Shown: positions 1-5,212, counted from the stretch's first letter. The stretch: 5,212 nucleotides of DNA from Hyphomicrobiaceae bacterium (GCA_028285025.1 JANQQH010000380.1:1-5212), one strand, 5' to 3'. Notes: a model not told the origin generated them from the letters alone. Numbers and translations: made by a program.

Positions 1-1
1 G

Positions 2-250
2 GCCAATGGGGATGGCGTTTCTGGTGATGAGACGGTGCCGATTGTGCAGGTTGATCCGCGTTATTTCCGCCCTACAGAGGTTGAGGCTTTGCTTGGTGAT
101 GCCAGCAAGGCACGTGAAAAATTAGGTTGGACGCCAGAGACCAGTTTTGACGAGCTGGTAGCAGAGATGGTGCGAGAAGATTTAAAATCGGCCCAGCGCG
201 ATGAACTGGTTAAAACTCATGGGTTTGATGTGCTCGATTATAATGAGTGA
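2..250 (+). CDS. gmd: GDP-mannose 4,6-dehydratase, C-terminal fragment (5' end outside window)
   Basis: The frame is open from the window edge and encodes about 82 residues before a TGA stop. The enzyme converts GDP-D-mannose to GDP-4-keto-6-deoxy-D-mannose, the first step toward GDP-fucose, GDP-rhamnose or similar sugars for surface polysaccharide; it is a cytosolic NADP-dependent short-chain dehydrogenase/reductase. The visible part has the family's characteristic C-terminal signature: a [16 protein letters not shown] stretch, then SKAREKLGW and [10 protein letters not shown]. These correspond to the substrate-binding tail of Gmd (consensus YRPTEVDLLLGD...KLGW...F.ELV.EMV). The Rossmann domain and catalytic residues lie upstream and cannot be checked. 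A GTG at 35 is an internal codon and not a start. The usual partner fcl (GDP-fucose synthase) is not downstream, because the next gene is convergent; it may be upstream. Other nucleotide-sugar dehydratases are less likely given the RPTEV signature. Confidence 0.9.
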   Translation, partial: ANGDGVSGDETVPIVQVDPRYFRPTEVEALLGDASKAREKLGWTPETSFDELVAEMVREDLKSAQRDELVKTHGFDVLDYNE

Positions 251-286
251 GTTTGTTGCCTTTTTTTCATCAAGACTGTTCTGGTT

Positions 287-329
287 CTAGAGCATGTCGC
301 TTTATTCTAAATTGACTGGTCATGCTCTA
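287..329. repeat. Inverted repeat resembling rhizobial-type intergenic palindrome; possible bidirectional terminator
   Basis: A 9-bp perfect inverted repeat, TAGAGCATG at 288-296 and CATGCTCTA at 321-329, encloses a 24-nt AT-rich loop. It sits between the 3' ends of the convergent gmd and pyk genes. The 'agagcatg...catgctct' termini are, from memory, those of abundant short intergenic palindromes in Hyphomicrobiales genomes, so I infer a degenerate member of such a family. It could also act as a terminator for either gene, but it lacks a clean T-run directly after the stem. The only long T-run nearby, 261-267, follows gmd without a visible hairpin. The pairing is seen directly; the family assignment and function are inference. 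Confidence 0.45.
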
Positions 330-428
330 TCTCTTTGTAAAAGCGGTATTTTTTAAAATGGTGCTTTAGATTGCGCACCGGCAACCGCACTATTCATAAA
401 ACTTGTATCCACTTTTACGCTACACGTT

Positions 429-1880
429 CTAGCCCCTCATATTGCCATCATCGCCAACAAAGGCGATGCGCAACATATTGGTGGCACCAGGGGTGCCGAG
501 GGGTACGCCGGCGGTGATGATCACACGTTGGCCAGGTTTCGCAAAACCTTCTTGATAGGTAATACGGCACGCTTTATCAACCATATCATCCAAGTCTTCA
601 GGGTCTTTGGTAAGGACACAATGCAACCCCCAAGTCAGGGCTATGCGGCGCCCGGTGGCAACAATTGGGGTTAAAGCTAAAATCGGTTTATTGGGGCGTT
701 CTCTGGCCACCCGCATGCCGGTTGAACCAGAAGATGTGTAACAAATAATTGCAGACGAATTCAACGTTTCAGATACGGTGTGTACAGCTGCAGCAATGGC
801 ATCAGGCCCGGTTGGTTCTGGCGGGGTTTGATAAGTGCGAACCGTATCCTTATATAGTTCATCTTGCTCAACTTGTTGGGCGATGCGGTCCATGGTGGCG
901 ACCGCTTCAACCGGATATTGGCCCGCAGCAGATTCAGCTGAGAGCATAACAGCATCAGCCCCATCAAAGACAGCAGCGGCAACGTCAGAGACCTCGGCGC
1001 GGGTCGGAACGGGGGCAGAGATCATTGATTCAAGCATTTGTGTTGCAATAACCACCGGCTTGCCTGCTTTTCTGGAGGCAAAGGTTATGCGCTTTTGCAG
1101 GCCGGGGACTTGTTCAACAGGTAATTCAACGCCCAAATCTCCGCGGGCAACCATAAGCCCGTCAGACACTTCAATGATATCATCCAACCATTTTATAGCT
1201 GAGGGTTTTTCAAGTTTTGCTAAAATGGCGGCCCGGCCCCTGGCATGTTTTCTTGCCTGGGCAATATCTTCCACCCGTTGGACAAACGACAGAGCAATCC
1301 AATCGATCCCCTGATTCACAGCAAATTCCAGATCAGCGAAATCTTTTTTGGTTATGGCCCCCATGGGCAATAAACTATCTGGCAGACTGATCCCTTTGCG
1401 GCTGGACAGGGTGCCTGCCGTCTTAGCTTTGGCCTTGATTTTATTGGCTTTGGTGCCAGTAACCTCTAGGGTCATTTTGCCATCATCAATGAGCAAACGG
1501 TGGCCTATTTCAACGCCTTTGAAAATTTCTGGATGAGGCAAAGGAATGCGTTTTGACGTGCCTTCTTTCTCACTTTGATCAAAGGTGATCTCATCACCAA
1601 TTTCAATTTCGATTTTTTCTCCTTTGATGGCCCCAAGACGCAGCTTTGGTCCTTGCAGATCAACCAAAATGCCAATTGGTCGCCCAGCTTCAGCCTCGAC
1701 CTTGCGAATGGCTTGGGTCAGCTCTTTCATTTTTTCATGGCTGGCATGGCTCATATTGATGCGGAAGACATCGGCGCCAGCATAAAACAGACGCTCGATC
1801 ATTTCTGGCGTGTCGCTGCTGGGGCCGAGGGTTGCTAGGATTTTAACCCTGCGGTTGCGGATCATTGGTTTTTTTCCCAT
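429..1880 (-). CDS. pyk: Pyruvate kinase
   Basis: This 483-residue enzyme catalyses the last step of glycolysis, phosphoenolpyruvate plus ADP to pyruvate plus ATP, in the cytosol; bacterial enzymes are usually allosteric homotetramers. The order of parts is an A-domain TIM barrel starting at NRRVKILATLGPSS, a B domain inserted at about residues 76-172 after VDLQGPKLR, the rest of the barrel, and a C domain at about 358-481. Expected catalytic residues are present: R40, N42 and S44 in FRINMSH, K222 and E224 in AKLEKP, D248 in ARGDLG, and T280 in ATQMLESM. Length is normal and there is no frameshift. The ATG at 1880 overlaps the upstream gene's stop as TAATG, favouring translational coupling. 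Met6 (1865) is a plausible alternative start: it has a GGGA upstream and fits the shorter N-terminus of alphaproteobacterial homologues as I recall them. The TAG stop is at 429-431. Confidence 0.98.
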   Translation of the reverse strand: MGKKPMIRNRRVKILATLGPSSDTPEMIERLFYAGADVFRINMSHASHEKMKELTQAIRKVEAEAGRPIGILVDLQGPKLRLGAIKGEKIEIEIGDEITFDQSEKEGTSKRIPLPHPEIFKGVEIGHRLLIDDGKMTLEVTGTKANKIKAKAKTAGTLSSRKGISLPDSLLPMGAITKKDFADLEFAVNQGIDWIALSFVQRVEDIAQARKHARGRAAILAKLEKPSAIKWLDDIIEVSDGLMVARGDLGVELPVEQVPGLQKRITFASRKAGKPVVIATQMLESMISAPVPTRAEVSDVAAAVFDGADAVMLSAESAAGQYPVEAVATMDRIAQQVEQDELYKDTVRTYQTPPEPTGPDAIAAAVHTVSETLNSSAIICYTSSGSTGMRVARERPNKPILALTPIVATGRRIALTWGLHCVLTKDPEDLDDMVDKACRITYQEGFAKPGQRVIITAGVPLGTPGATNMLRIAFVGDDGNMRG

Positions 1881-1882
1881 TA
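1878..1882 (-). promoter_or_regulatory. TAATG stop/start overlap coupling DUF1036 gene to pyk
   Basis: Read on the minus strand, the TAA stop of the DUF1036 gene shares its last A with the ATG of pyk. There is a weak purine-rich stretch (GGAAAAAAA) just upstream. Such overlaps usually mean that ribosomes terminating on the first gene re-initiate on the second, so both proteins would be made from one transcript. The overlap is seen directly; the coupling is inferred. If pyk really starts at Met6 (1865), the coupling would be looser. Confidence 0.6.
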
Positions 1883-2380
1883 TTTTTTTCCGTTTTCATC
1901 CGGATATTTCAATCTTACTGTCCAGTCATCTTCATTTTTAGTATCTATTTCAAAAAATCCAGTGCGCTTAAAACCGCGCTTTACACATTCTTTCACGCCA
2001 AAGACTGTAAAAGCTTTATCAGTTGTGCACATGGTGTCTTTGCCTGACCACTCACCGCCTCGGTCATAGTCAACGGCATGAATGTAGTAATAACGGGCAA
2101 TTAATTTGCCTTTTAACAAAACTTCGCAGGTATTGGAGGCAACGTTCCACCACCCTTCTGTGGCCCAGCGGTCTTTATCACGATAACCTATGGCAACGCC
2201 AACCCGGCTGGATGTCGTGTTGCACAGCTTTAATTCAGCCCTGGCAGATGAGCTGGCCCCAACAAGAGTGATGAGCGTTAAGCTGATTGTTATTAGACCA
2301 ACAAAAATGCCTTTATAAAACTTGGAAACATTTTGGGCATGGTCAAAAAGAAGGTTCAGATTTTGCATTTCATTAACCAT
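1880..2380 (-). CDS. DUF1036 domain-containing exported protein
   Basis: This is a small protein of unknown function with a DUF1036 domain, found mainly in alphaproteobacteria. From the chosen ATG (2380) it is 166 residues; a second ATG is at 2368, and the frame stays open to an ATG at 2476 (198 residues). A hydrophobic stretch GIFVGLITISLTLITLVGA ends in SSARA before ELKLC, which looks like a signal peptide cleaved after ARA, so the mature domain should be periplasmic. Conserved blocks include VAIGYRDKD, TEGWWN, ARYYYIHAVDYDRGGEW and RTGFFEIDT. The mature part has four cysteines (LKLC, NTCEV, TMCTT, KECVK), enough for two disulfides. None of the three ATGs has a good Shine-Dalgarno. I prefer 2380 or 2368 because the extra N-terminal residues before Met33 do not resemble an export signal. 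It lies directly upstream of pyk in one operon, its stop overlapping the pyk start by one base. Nothing in the sequence shows its role. Confidence 0.85.
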   Translation of the reverse strand: MVNEMQNLNLLFDHAQNVSKFYKGIFVGLITISLTLITLVGASSSARAELKLCNTTSSRVGVAIGYRDKDRWATEGWWNVASNTCEVLLKGKLIARYYYIHAVDYDRGGEWSGKDTMCTTDKAFTVFGVKECVKRGFKRTGFFEIDTKNEDDWTVRLKYPDENGKK

Positions 2381-2662
2381 ATGTTTTGGTTTACACCAGT
2401 TTACTTCACACGAAGCTGTTCGATTTAATTTAAAAGGTTCTGGTCTGATTGAAAAGAGTGAAACAAGCGAATGCATTTCTTGGTTTATGTTTTTTATTTT
2501 GCGGTTTATCTCTTAACATTGCGCTTTTTTGAGGGTTCGTTTTATGATCTCAACTATTTTGAGCTGATACTTGTTGCATGACACTCTTAGCATGACATGA
2601 CGAGACGTGCATTTTTATTTTAACTTTTAACCTGCTTTAGACCTTAAAAAAATGGAATTTTT
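2381..2662. promoter_or_regulatory. Divergent AT-rich intergenic region, presumed to hold promoters of both flanking operons
   Basis: The region separates the DUF1036-pyk operon (minus) from the amidohydrolase-DUF1244 operon (plus), so it must carry promoters facing both ways. I could not identify a convincing -35/-10 pair on either strand. On the minus strand a TTGAGA (complement of 2548-2553) lacks a matching -10 at normal spacing. A short direct repeat, GCATGACA at 2576-2583 and 2590-2597 with a further CATGAC at 2596-2601, lies about 60-90 nt before the plus-strand start and might be a protein-binding site. If the longer DUF1036 reading frame is used, the non-coding part shrinks to 2477-2662. 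Confidence 0.4.
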
Positions 2663-3487
2663 ATGCTTACCTCCCCTTTAACCTCACCAAATTGTAACCA
2701 ATTTGCTCCTTTTACGCGCCTTGAAGGGGACATTTCCAAAGGTCTGCTGGTGCTAGCAGATCATGCCAGGGCTGATTTGCCTGCTTCTTATGGTTCTCTT
2801 GGTTTGGCACCAGAGCAATTAAAACGCCACATTGCCTTTGATATCGGCATAGAAGGGGTGGCGCGCGGACTGCATCAACGGCTGAATGTTCCGGTTATTA
2901 TGGCTAATTTTTCTCGTTTGTTGATTGACCCTAACCGGGGAGAAGAAGACCCGACTTTGGTGATGCGCATCTCTGATGGGGCGCTTATTCCAGAAAACGC
3001 CTATATTGAACAAGACGAGGTTAACATTCGTCTTGAGGGTTATCATCGCCCTTATCACGCAGCCATCGCTGATCATATTGACCACTGTTTGGCACGAGGC
3101 ATTGTCCCAATTGTGCTTTCCTTACATAGCTTTACCCATGAATGGCGGGGCTCAATCCGCCCTTGGCATGCCGGGGTGCTATGGGACCAGGATGATCGTT
3201 TTGTTGTTCCCTTTTTATCAGCCCTTTCACAAGATCGCGATTTGGTGGTTGGGAACAATGAGCCTTATACTGGTAAATTAAAGGGCGATTGCTTGTACCG
3301 GCATGGCACCCAGCGCGGGCTAGCCCATGCCCTCTTGGAGATCAGGCAGGACCTTATTGACAACCAACAGGGCCAAGAGGCGTGGGCTGAGAGGGTGAGT
3401 GGTTTGTTGCAAGGCCTGTTGGCAGATGAGCAACTAATTGCCCCTTGCCGAGCCATACGTCATTTTGGTAGTTATGCTGATAAATGA
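2663..3487 (+). CDS. N-formylglutamate amidohydrolase family protein
   Basis: This 274-residue protein belongs to the N-formylglutamate amidohydrolase family (PF05013; most like the COG3931 'predicted' branch rather than classical HutG). Family members are cytosolic, probably metal-dependent hydrolases; HutG cleaves N-formyl-L-glutamate to formate and glutamate in histidine breakdown. Visible family motifs are DHARADLP (D33, H34), HIAFDIG (56-62), ANFSRLLIDPNR (81-92), SLHSFTHEWRG (153-163, with H155), VGNNEPYTG (196-204) and GLAHALLEIRQDLI (219-232). D33-H34 and H155 are good metal-ligand candidates by analogy with the family. There is no signal peptide. The start ATG has only a weak GGA about 6 nt upstream, but no better in-frame start exists. 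No histidine-utilisation genes are in the window, so the real substrate is uncertain. It is followed 22 nt later by the DUF1244 gene, likely cotranscribed. Confidence 0.88.
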   Translation: MLTSPLTSPNCNQFAPFTRLEGDISKGLLVLADHARADLPASYGSLGLAPEQLKRHIAFDIGIEGVARGLHQRLNVPVIMANFSRLLIDPNRGEEDPTLVMRISDGALIPENAYIEQDEVNIRLEGYHRPYHAAIADHIDHCLARGIVPIVLSLHSFTHEWRGSIRPWHAGVLWDQDDRFVVPFLSALSQDRDLVVGNNEPYTGKLKGDCLYRHGTQRGLAHALLEIRQDLIDNQQGQEAWAERVSGLLQGLLADEQLIAPCRAIRHFGSYADK

Positions 3488-3509
3488 GTAAGATATAGGA
3501 TTTAAAATC

Positions 3510-3818
3510 ATGAGCGAGATTGATCAAGTCACACAAACTGAATTAGAAGCTGCCGCCTTTCGTCGCTTGGTGCAACATTTGCGAGACCGGCCTGATGTGC
3601 AGAATATTGATATGATGAATTTGGCCAACTTTTGCCGCAACTGTCTTTCCAACTGGTATATGGATGCTGCCAAAGACAGGGGGTTTGAGCTTTCAAAAAA
3701 TCAAGCACGTGAAATTGTTTACGGCATGCCTTATGATGAGTGGAAGACCAAACACCAAACAGAGGCAACGCCTGAACAATTGGCTCGTTATGAAGAAGTG
3801 CGCCCCAAAGATCATTAA
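3510..3818 (+). CDS. DUF1244 domain-containing protein
   Basis: This 102-residue cytosolic protein of unknown function matches the DUF1244 family (PF06844) along nearly its whole length. The hallmark is NFCRNCLSNWY at residues 40-50, holding a CxxC pair (C42, C45), followed by YGMPYDEWK at 71-79. The rest is mostly predicted helix with no signal peptide or membrane segment. The CxxC might bind a metal or be redox-active, but a single pair alone does not prove either. The start is supported by a TAGGA at 3496-3500, about 9 nt upstream. It follows the amidohydrolase gene with a 22-nt gap and no terminator, so a shared transcript is likely. Its TAA stop overlaps the stop of the convergent HugZ-like gene by 4 bp at the palindromic TTAA. 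Confidence 0.9.
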   Translation: MSEIDQVTQTELEAAAFRRLVQHLRDRPDVQNIDMMNLANFCRNCLSNWYMDAAKDRGFELSKNQAREIVYGMPYDEWKTKHQTEATPEQLARYEEVRPKDH

Positions 3819-4585
3819 TTTTTCGCCTGTTTGGCATAAGTAACTAAAGCTTCGCGCACCTGGTTAGGTGTTGTGCTGATGGTTTTAAAATCAAGGCGGG
3901 CGGCTTTGTCGCCTAGCATCATGTCAATGCCATTTGGGTCACAGCCTGTCATGCGCCATTTGCCTTCTGGTTGGCTGCATAATTTAACGGCATAGTTTTC
4001 TATGGCATCATGATGATCTTCATTCATATGTGCGATGATGCTTTGCTCAGCCCCTGTCAGCTCATTGGTTTCTTGTGTCTTGAGGGTTAACTCATCACTG
4101 GTTAGTTGATAAGCTTTGCCGAAACCAGCATTCAATAAGGCGCGTTCAATGTGCAACTCATAAAGGAAAAAGTCCGGGAGTTGATTGTAGAGCTCAGCTT
4201 TGGGATGGCGGGACAGATAACGCTGTCTTAAATTTTTTTCATTTTCTTTTTGTTCTTGGGTTGTTGTTGACACCGCTTTGGTGGTGCCGATGAGCGTTAT
4301 GCGCGGGTGAGCCAGTGGATCACCTTTGCCTGGCTCGCCAACCAACAGGCTGGTGCGGCCATTCTGTTTAATCGCTTTGGTGTGGGCGGCCAAGTCTGAC
4401 ATGAGAAAAATAGGGTTGCCGGCCATTGTGGTGGCAACATTGGTGCGCGTGGTGATGGGATAGCCTGTTTCTGGCTCAAGGGCAGCCACGGCGCCGAAAC
4501 GGGCCAGACGCAGCATCATTTTGGCAAGCTTTATTGCGTCTTTTGTGGTCTCTAAAATAGGTGATTTGGCTGGTTCTGACTTCAT
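3815..4585 (-). CDS. HugZ-type protein: PNPOx-like split barrel plus DUF2470
   Basis: This 256-residue protein has an N-terminal pyridoxamine-5'-phosphate-oxidase-like split barrel at about residues 10-165 and a C-terminal DUF2470 domain at about 175-252. Barrel features include LARFGAVAAL, YPITTRTNVATT, NPIFLMSDLAAHTKAI and NAGFGKAYQL. The DUF2470 hallmark HMNEDHHDAIENYA at 186-199 is followed by GCDPNGIDMMLGDKAARLDF. This two-domain architecture is that of the HugZ/HutZ group, whose characterised members bind or degrade heme; others bind flavin. The heme role is inferred from architecture, and no heme-uptake gene is nearby in the window. True PNPOx (PdxH) is unlikely because of the DUF2470 tail. 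No signal peptide is visible, so it is presumably cytosolic. The start ATG has only a poor Shine-Dalgarno (a GGGG about 12 nt upstream). Its gene end overlaps the DUF1244 gene by 4 bp, tail to tail. Confidence 0.87.
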   Translation of the reverse strand: MKSEPAKSPILETTKDAIKLAKMMLRLARFGAVAALEPETGYPITTRTNVATTMAGNPIFLMSDLAAHTKAIKQNGRTSLLVGEPGKGDPLAHPRITLIGTTKAVSTTTQEQKENEKNLRQRYLSRHPKAELYNQLPDFFLYELHIERALLNAGFGKAYQLTSDELTLKTQETNELTGAEQSIIAHMNEDHHDAIENYAVKLCSQPEGKWRMTGCDPNGIDMMLGDKAARLDFKTISTTPNQVREALVTYAKQAKN

Positions 4586-4621
4586 TTGGCTTGACTTGCC
4601 CCTAACTGGAGGGTTGAGGTT

Positions 4622-4651
4622 ATTATATGGTATAAATTTAACTCAGCATAA
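4622..4651 (-). promoter_or_regulatory. Putative promoter of the HugZ-like gene
   Basis: On the minus strand a perfect TATAAT (complement of 4622-4627) lies 36 nt before the HugZ-like start codon. A weak -35 candidate TTATGC (complement of 4646-4651) is 18 nt further upstream and matches TTGACA at only about half its positions. Position and orientation fit a sigma-70-type promoter with a short leader. The region is AT-rich, so a chance TATAAT is possible. Confidence 0.35.
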
Positions 4652-4661
4652 TTGGTTGGTT

Positions 4662-4788
4662 TTTGCCTTAACTTCCATGGTTAGACTTTGGCATTTTAAA
4701 TTCCCTTGTCAAGGGTCAAGATAAACACGAGCGCCCTTGACAAGGAAATTTGAAATACAAAAAATCTCACCATGGAAGTTAAGGCAAA
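4662..4788. repeat. Long imperfect inverted repeat (54/55-nt arms, 18-nt loop), MITE-like or regulatory hairpin
   Basis: The left arm 4662-4715 is the near-perfect reverse complement of the right arm 4734-4788. I count 48 of 54 positions pairing, with one single-base gap. The outer 20 bp are perfect (4662-4681 with 4769-4788), ending in CCATGGT/ACCATGG, and the inner 12 bp are perfect (4704-4715 with 4734-4745). The loop is 4716-4733. The inner ends are themselves small palindromes: CCCTTGTCAAGGG at 4703-4715 and CCTTGACAAGG at 4735-4745. Three of the six mismatches would be G-U wobbles in a minus-strand RNA. Both flanking genes point away from it, so it is not placed to terminate either. It may be a small non-autonomous mobile element, a cruciform-forming site, or a 5' leader structure for the DUF411 gene. 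I see no clear target-site duplication. The pairing is seen directly; its nature is unknown. Confidence 0.85.
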
Positions 4789-4810
4789 TCGTGCCAAAAC
4801 TTTGTTATCC

Positions 4811-4816
4811 AGGAGG
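4811..4816 (+). promoter_or_regulatory. Strong Shine-Dalgarno of the DUF411 gene
   Basis: AGGAGG (continuing as AGGAGGTG) is a perfect match to the anti-Shine-Dalgarno and lies 7 nt before the ATG at 4824, fixing that start. It is by far the best ribosome site in the window, so efficient translation is expected once the mRNA is made. Confidence 0.85.
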
Positions 4817-4823
4817 TGCATTA

Positions 4824-5212
4824 ATGTTGCGCACTTTGATTTTATCGCTGCTTGTTATCACTTCTTTTTTGACGCCATTGCCAGCAAGCGCAGAGTCAAA
4901 AGATCTCGCTTTGCCTGAAGTTAAGGTTTGGAAAAGTCCGACCTGTGGATGTTGTGGGAAATGGGCGCAGCATTTGCGCGACAATGGTTTCACCGTTAAA
5001 GAGATCAATACGCCTTCAATGGCGGCAATCAAGCGCTCGGTTGGTATTGGACCAAAGCTGGCCTCTTGCCATACTGCGATCGTTGGCGATTATGTGATTG
5101 AAGGGCATGTGCCCGCCCAAGACATCAAACGCTTGCTGAGCGAAAAACGCACCATTACGGGCCTTGCTGTGCCTGGCATGCCGCTTGGCTCACCCGGGAT
5201 GGAACAAGAAGA
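4824..5212 (+). CDS. DUF411 domain-containing secreted protein, N-terminal part (3' end outside window)
   Basis: The frame starts at ATG 4824 and runs off the window after 129 codons. Residues 1-23 form a typical signal peptide: MLRT, a hydrophobic core, then PLPASA before ESKDL, so the mature protein is periplasmic. It matches DUF411 (PF04214), a thioredoxin-like family associated with metal, often copper, handling. The motifs are VWKSPTCGCCGKW with C41, C43 and C44, LASCHTAIVGDYVIEGHVPA with C82 and H83, and GLAVPGMPLGSPGME near the visible end. The CxCC pattern is that of CopG-type copper-resistance proteins, for which I recall a cysteine-bound copper cluster; a copper role here is inferred. 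The family is usually about 140-160 residues, so only the last few tens are missing. It is transcribed away from the HugZ-like gene, and the large inverted repeat ends 35 nt before the start codon. No clear promoter was found between the repeat and the start. Confidence 0.9.
   Translation, partial: MLRTLILSLLVITSFLTPLPASAESKDLALPEVKVWKSPTCGCCGKWAQHLRDNGFTVKEINTPSMAAIKRSVGIGPKLASCHTAIVGDYVIEGHVPAQDIKRLLSEKRTITGLAVPGMPLGSPGMEQE

Noticed and set aside
835..1314. 159-codon open frame on the plus strand inside pyk
   Set aside because: It is antisense to a full-length, fully conserved pyruvate kinase, its translation is low-complexity and resembles no family, and it has no ribosome site.
3529..3837. 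102-codon minus-strand frame opposite the DUF1244 gene
   Set aside because: It is a mirror of the DUF1244 coding sequence, whose conserved FCRNCLSNWY motif makes the plus strand the real one.
4521..4724. 67-codon plus-strand frame running from the HugZ-like gene into the palindrome
   Set aside because: It starts antisense within the HugZ-like gene, ends inside the inverted repeat, and its product resembles no known protein.
4668..4782. CueR/HmrR-like operator in the palindrome (CTTCC and GGAAG half-sites near a predicted copper gene)
   Set aside because: The two half-sites are about 90 bp apart rather than within a roughly 20-bp spacer region, and no -35/-10 pair with the long MerR-type spacing surrounds them.
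4662..4788. Rho-independent terminator
   Set aside because: The stem is far too long, there is no T-run directly after either arm, and both neighbouring genes are transcribed away from it.
4805..5032. 75-codon minus-strand frame over the DUF411 gene
   Set aside because: The plus strand carries a strong Shine-Dalgarno, signal peptide and DUF411 motifs; this is its shadow.
1..5212. CRISPR array, tRNA, rRNA, riboswitch, phage or defence genes
   Set aside because: I saw no spaced direct repeats, cloverleaf-like sequences, or recognisable integrase, transposase or defence proteins on either strand.

Overview
The window looks like chromosomal DNA of an alphaproteobacterium with moderate GC (mid-to-high 40s percent by eye). 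The evidence is pyruvate kinase placed next to a DUF1036 protein, with a COG3931-type N-formylglutamate amidohydrolase-like gene and a DUF1244 gene divergent from them. From memory, that neighbourhood is typical of Hyphomicrobiales and related alphaproteobacteria. The pyruvate kinase sequence itself (GPKLR, MLSAESAAG) also has the alphaproteobacterial form. No species-level call is possible.

Layout, left to right. (1) 2-250, plus strand: the C-terminal end of GDP-mannose 4,6-dehydratase. (2) 251-428: a convergent intergenic stretch with an inverted repeat resembling the common rhizobial 'agagcatg...catgctct' intergenic repeat. (3) 429-1880, minus: pyruvate kinase. (4) 1880-about 2380, minus: an exported DUF1036 protein lying upstream of pyk in the same operon and sharing a TAATG stop/start junction with it. 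(5) A divergent, AT-rich intergenic region up to 2662. (6) 2663-3487 and 3510-3818, plus: N-formylglutamate amidohydrolase-like protein and DUF1244 protein, a probable two-gene operon with a 22-nt gap. (7) 3815-4585, minus: a HugZ-type protein (split-barrel PNPOx fold plus DUF2470), overlapping the DUF1244 gene tail-to-tail by 4 bp. (8) 4586-4823: a divergent intergenic region dominated by a long, nearly perfect inverted repeat (4662-4788). (9) 4824 to the window end, plus: the N-terminal 129 codons of a secreted DUF411 protein with a CGCC motif, preceded by a very strong Shine-Dalgarno.

The genes do not form one pathway. They are a sugar-nucleotide gene end, central glycolysis, a small periplasmic protein of unknown role, an amidohydrolase with a small cysteine-motif protein, a predicted heme/flavin-type split-barrel protein, and a predicted copper-related periplasmic protein. 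I see no phage, defence, CRISPR, tRNA or rRNA content. The most unusual item is the roughly 127-bp palindromic element between the HugZ-like and DUF411 genes. It is not explained by any coding feature and is not placed where it could terminate either neighbour.
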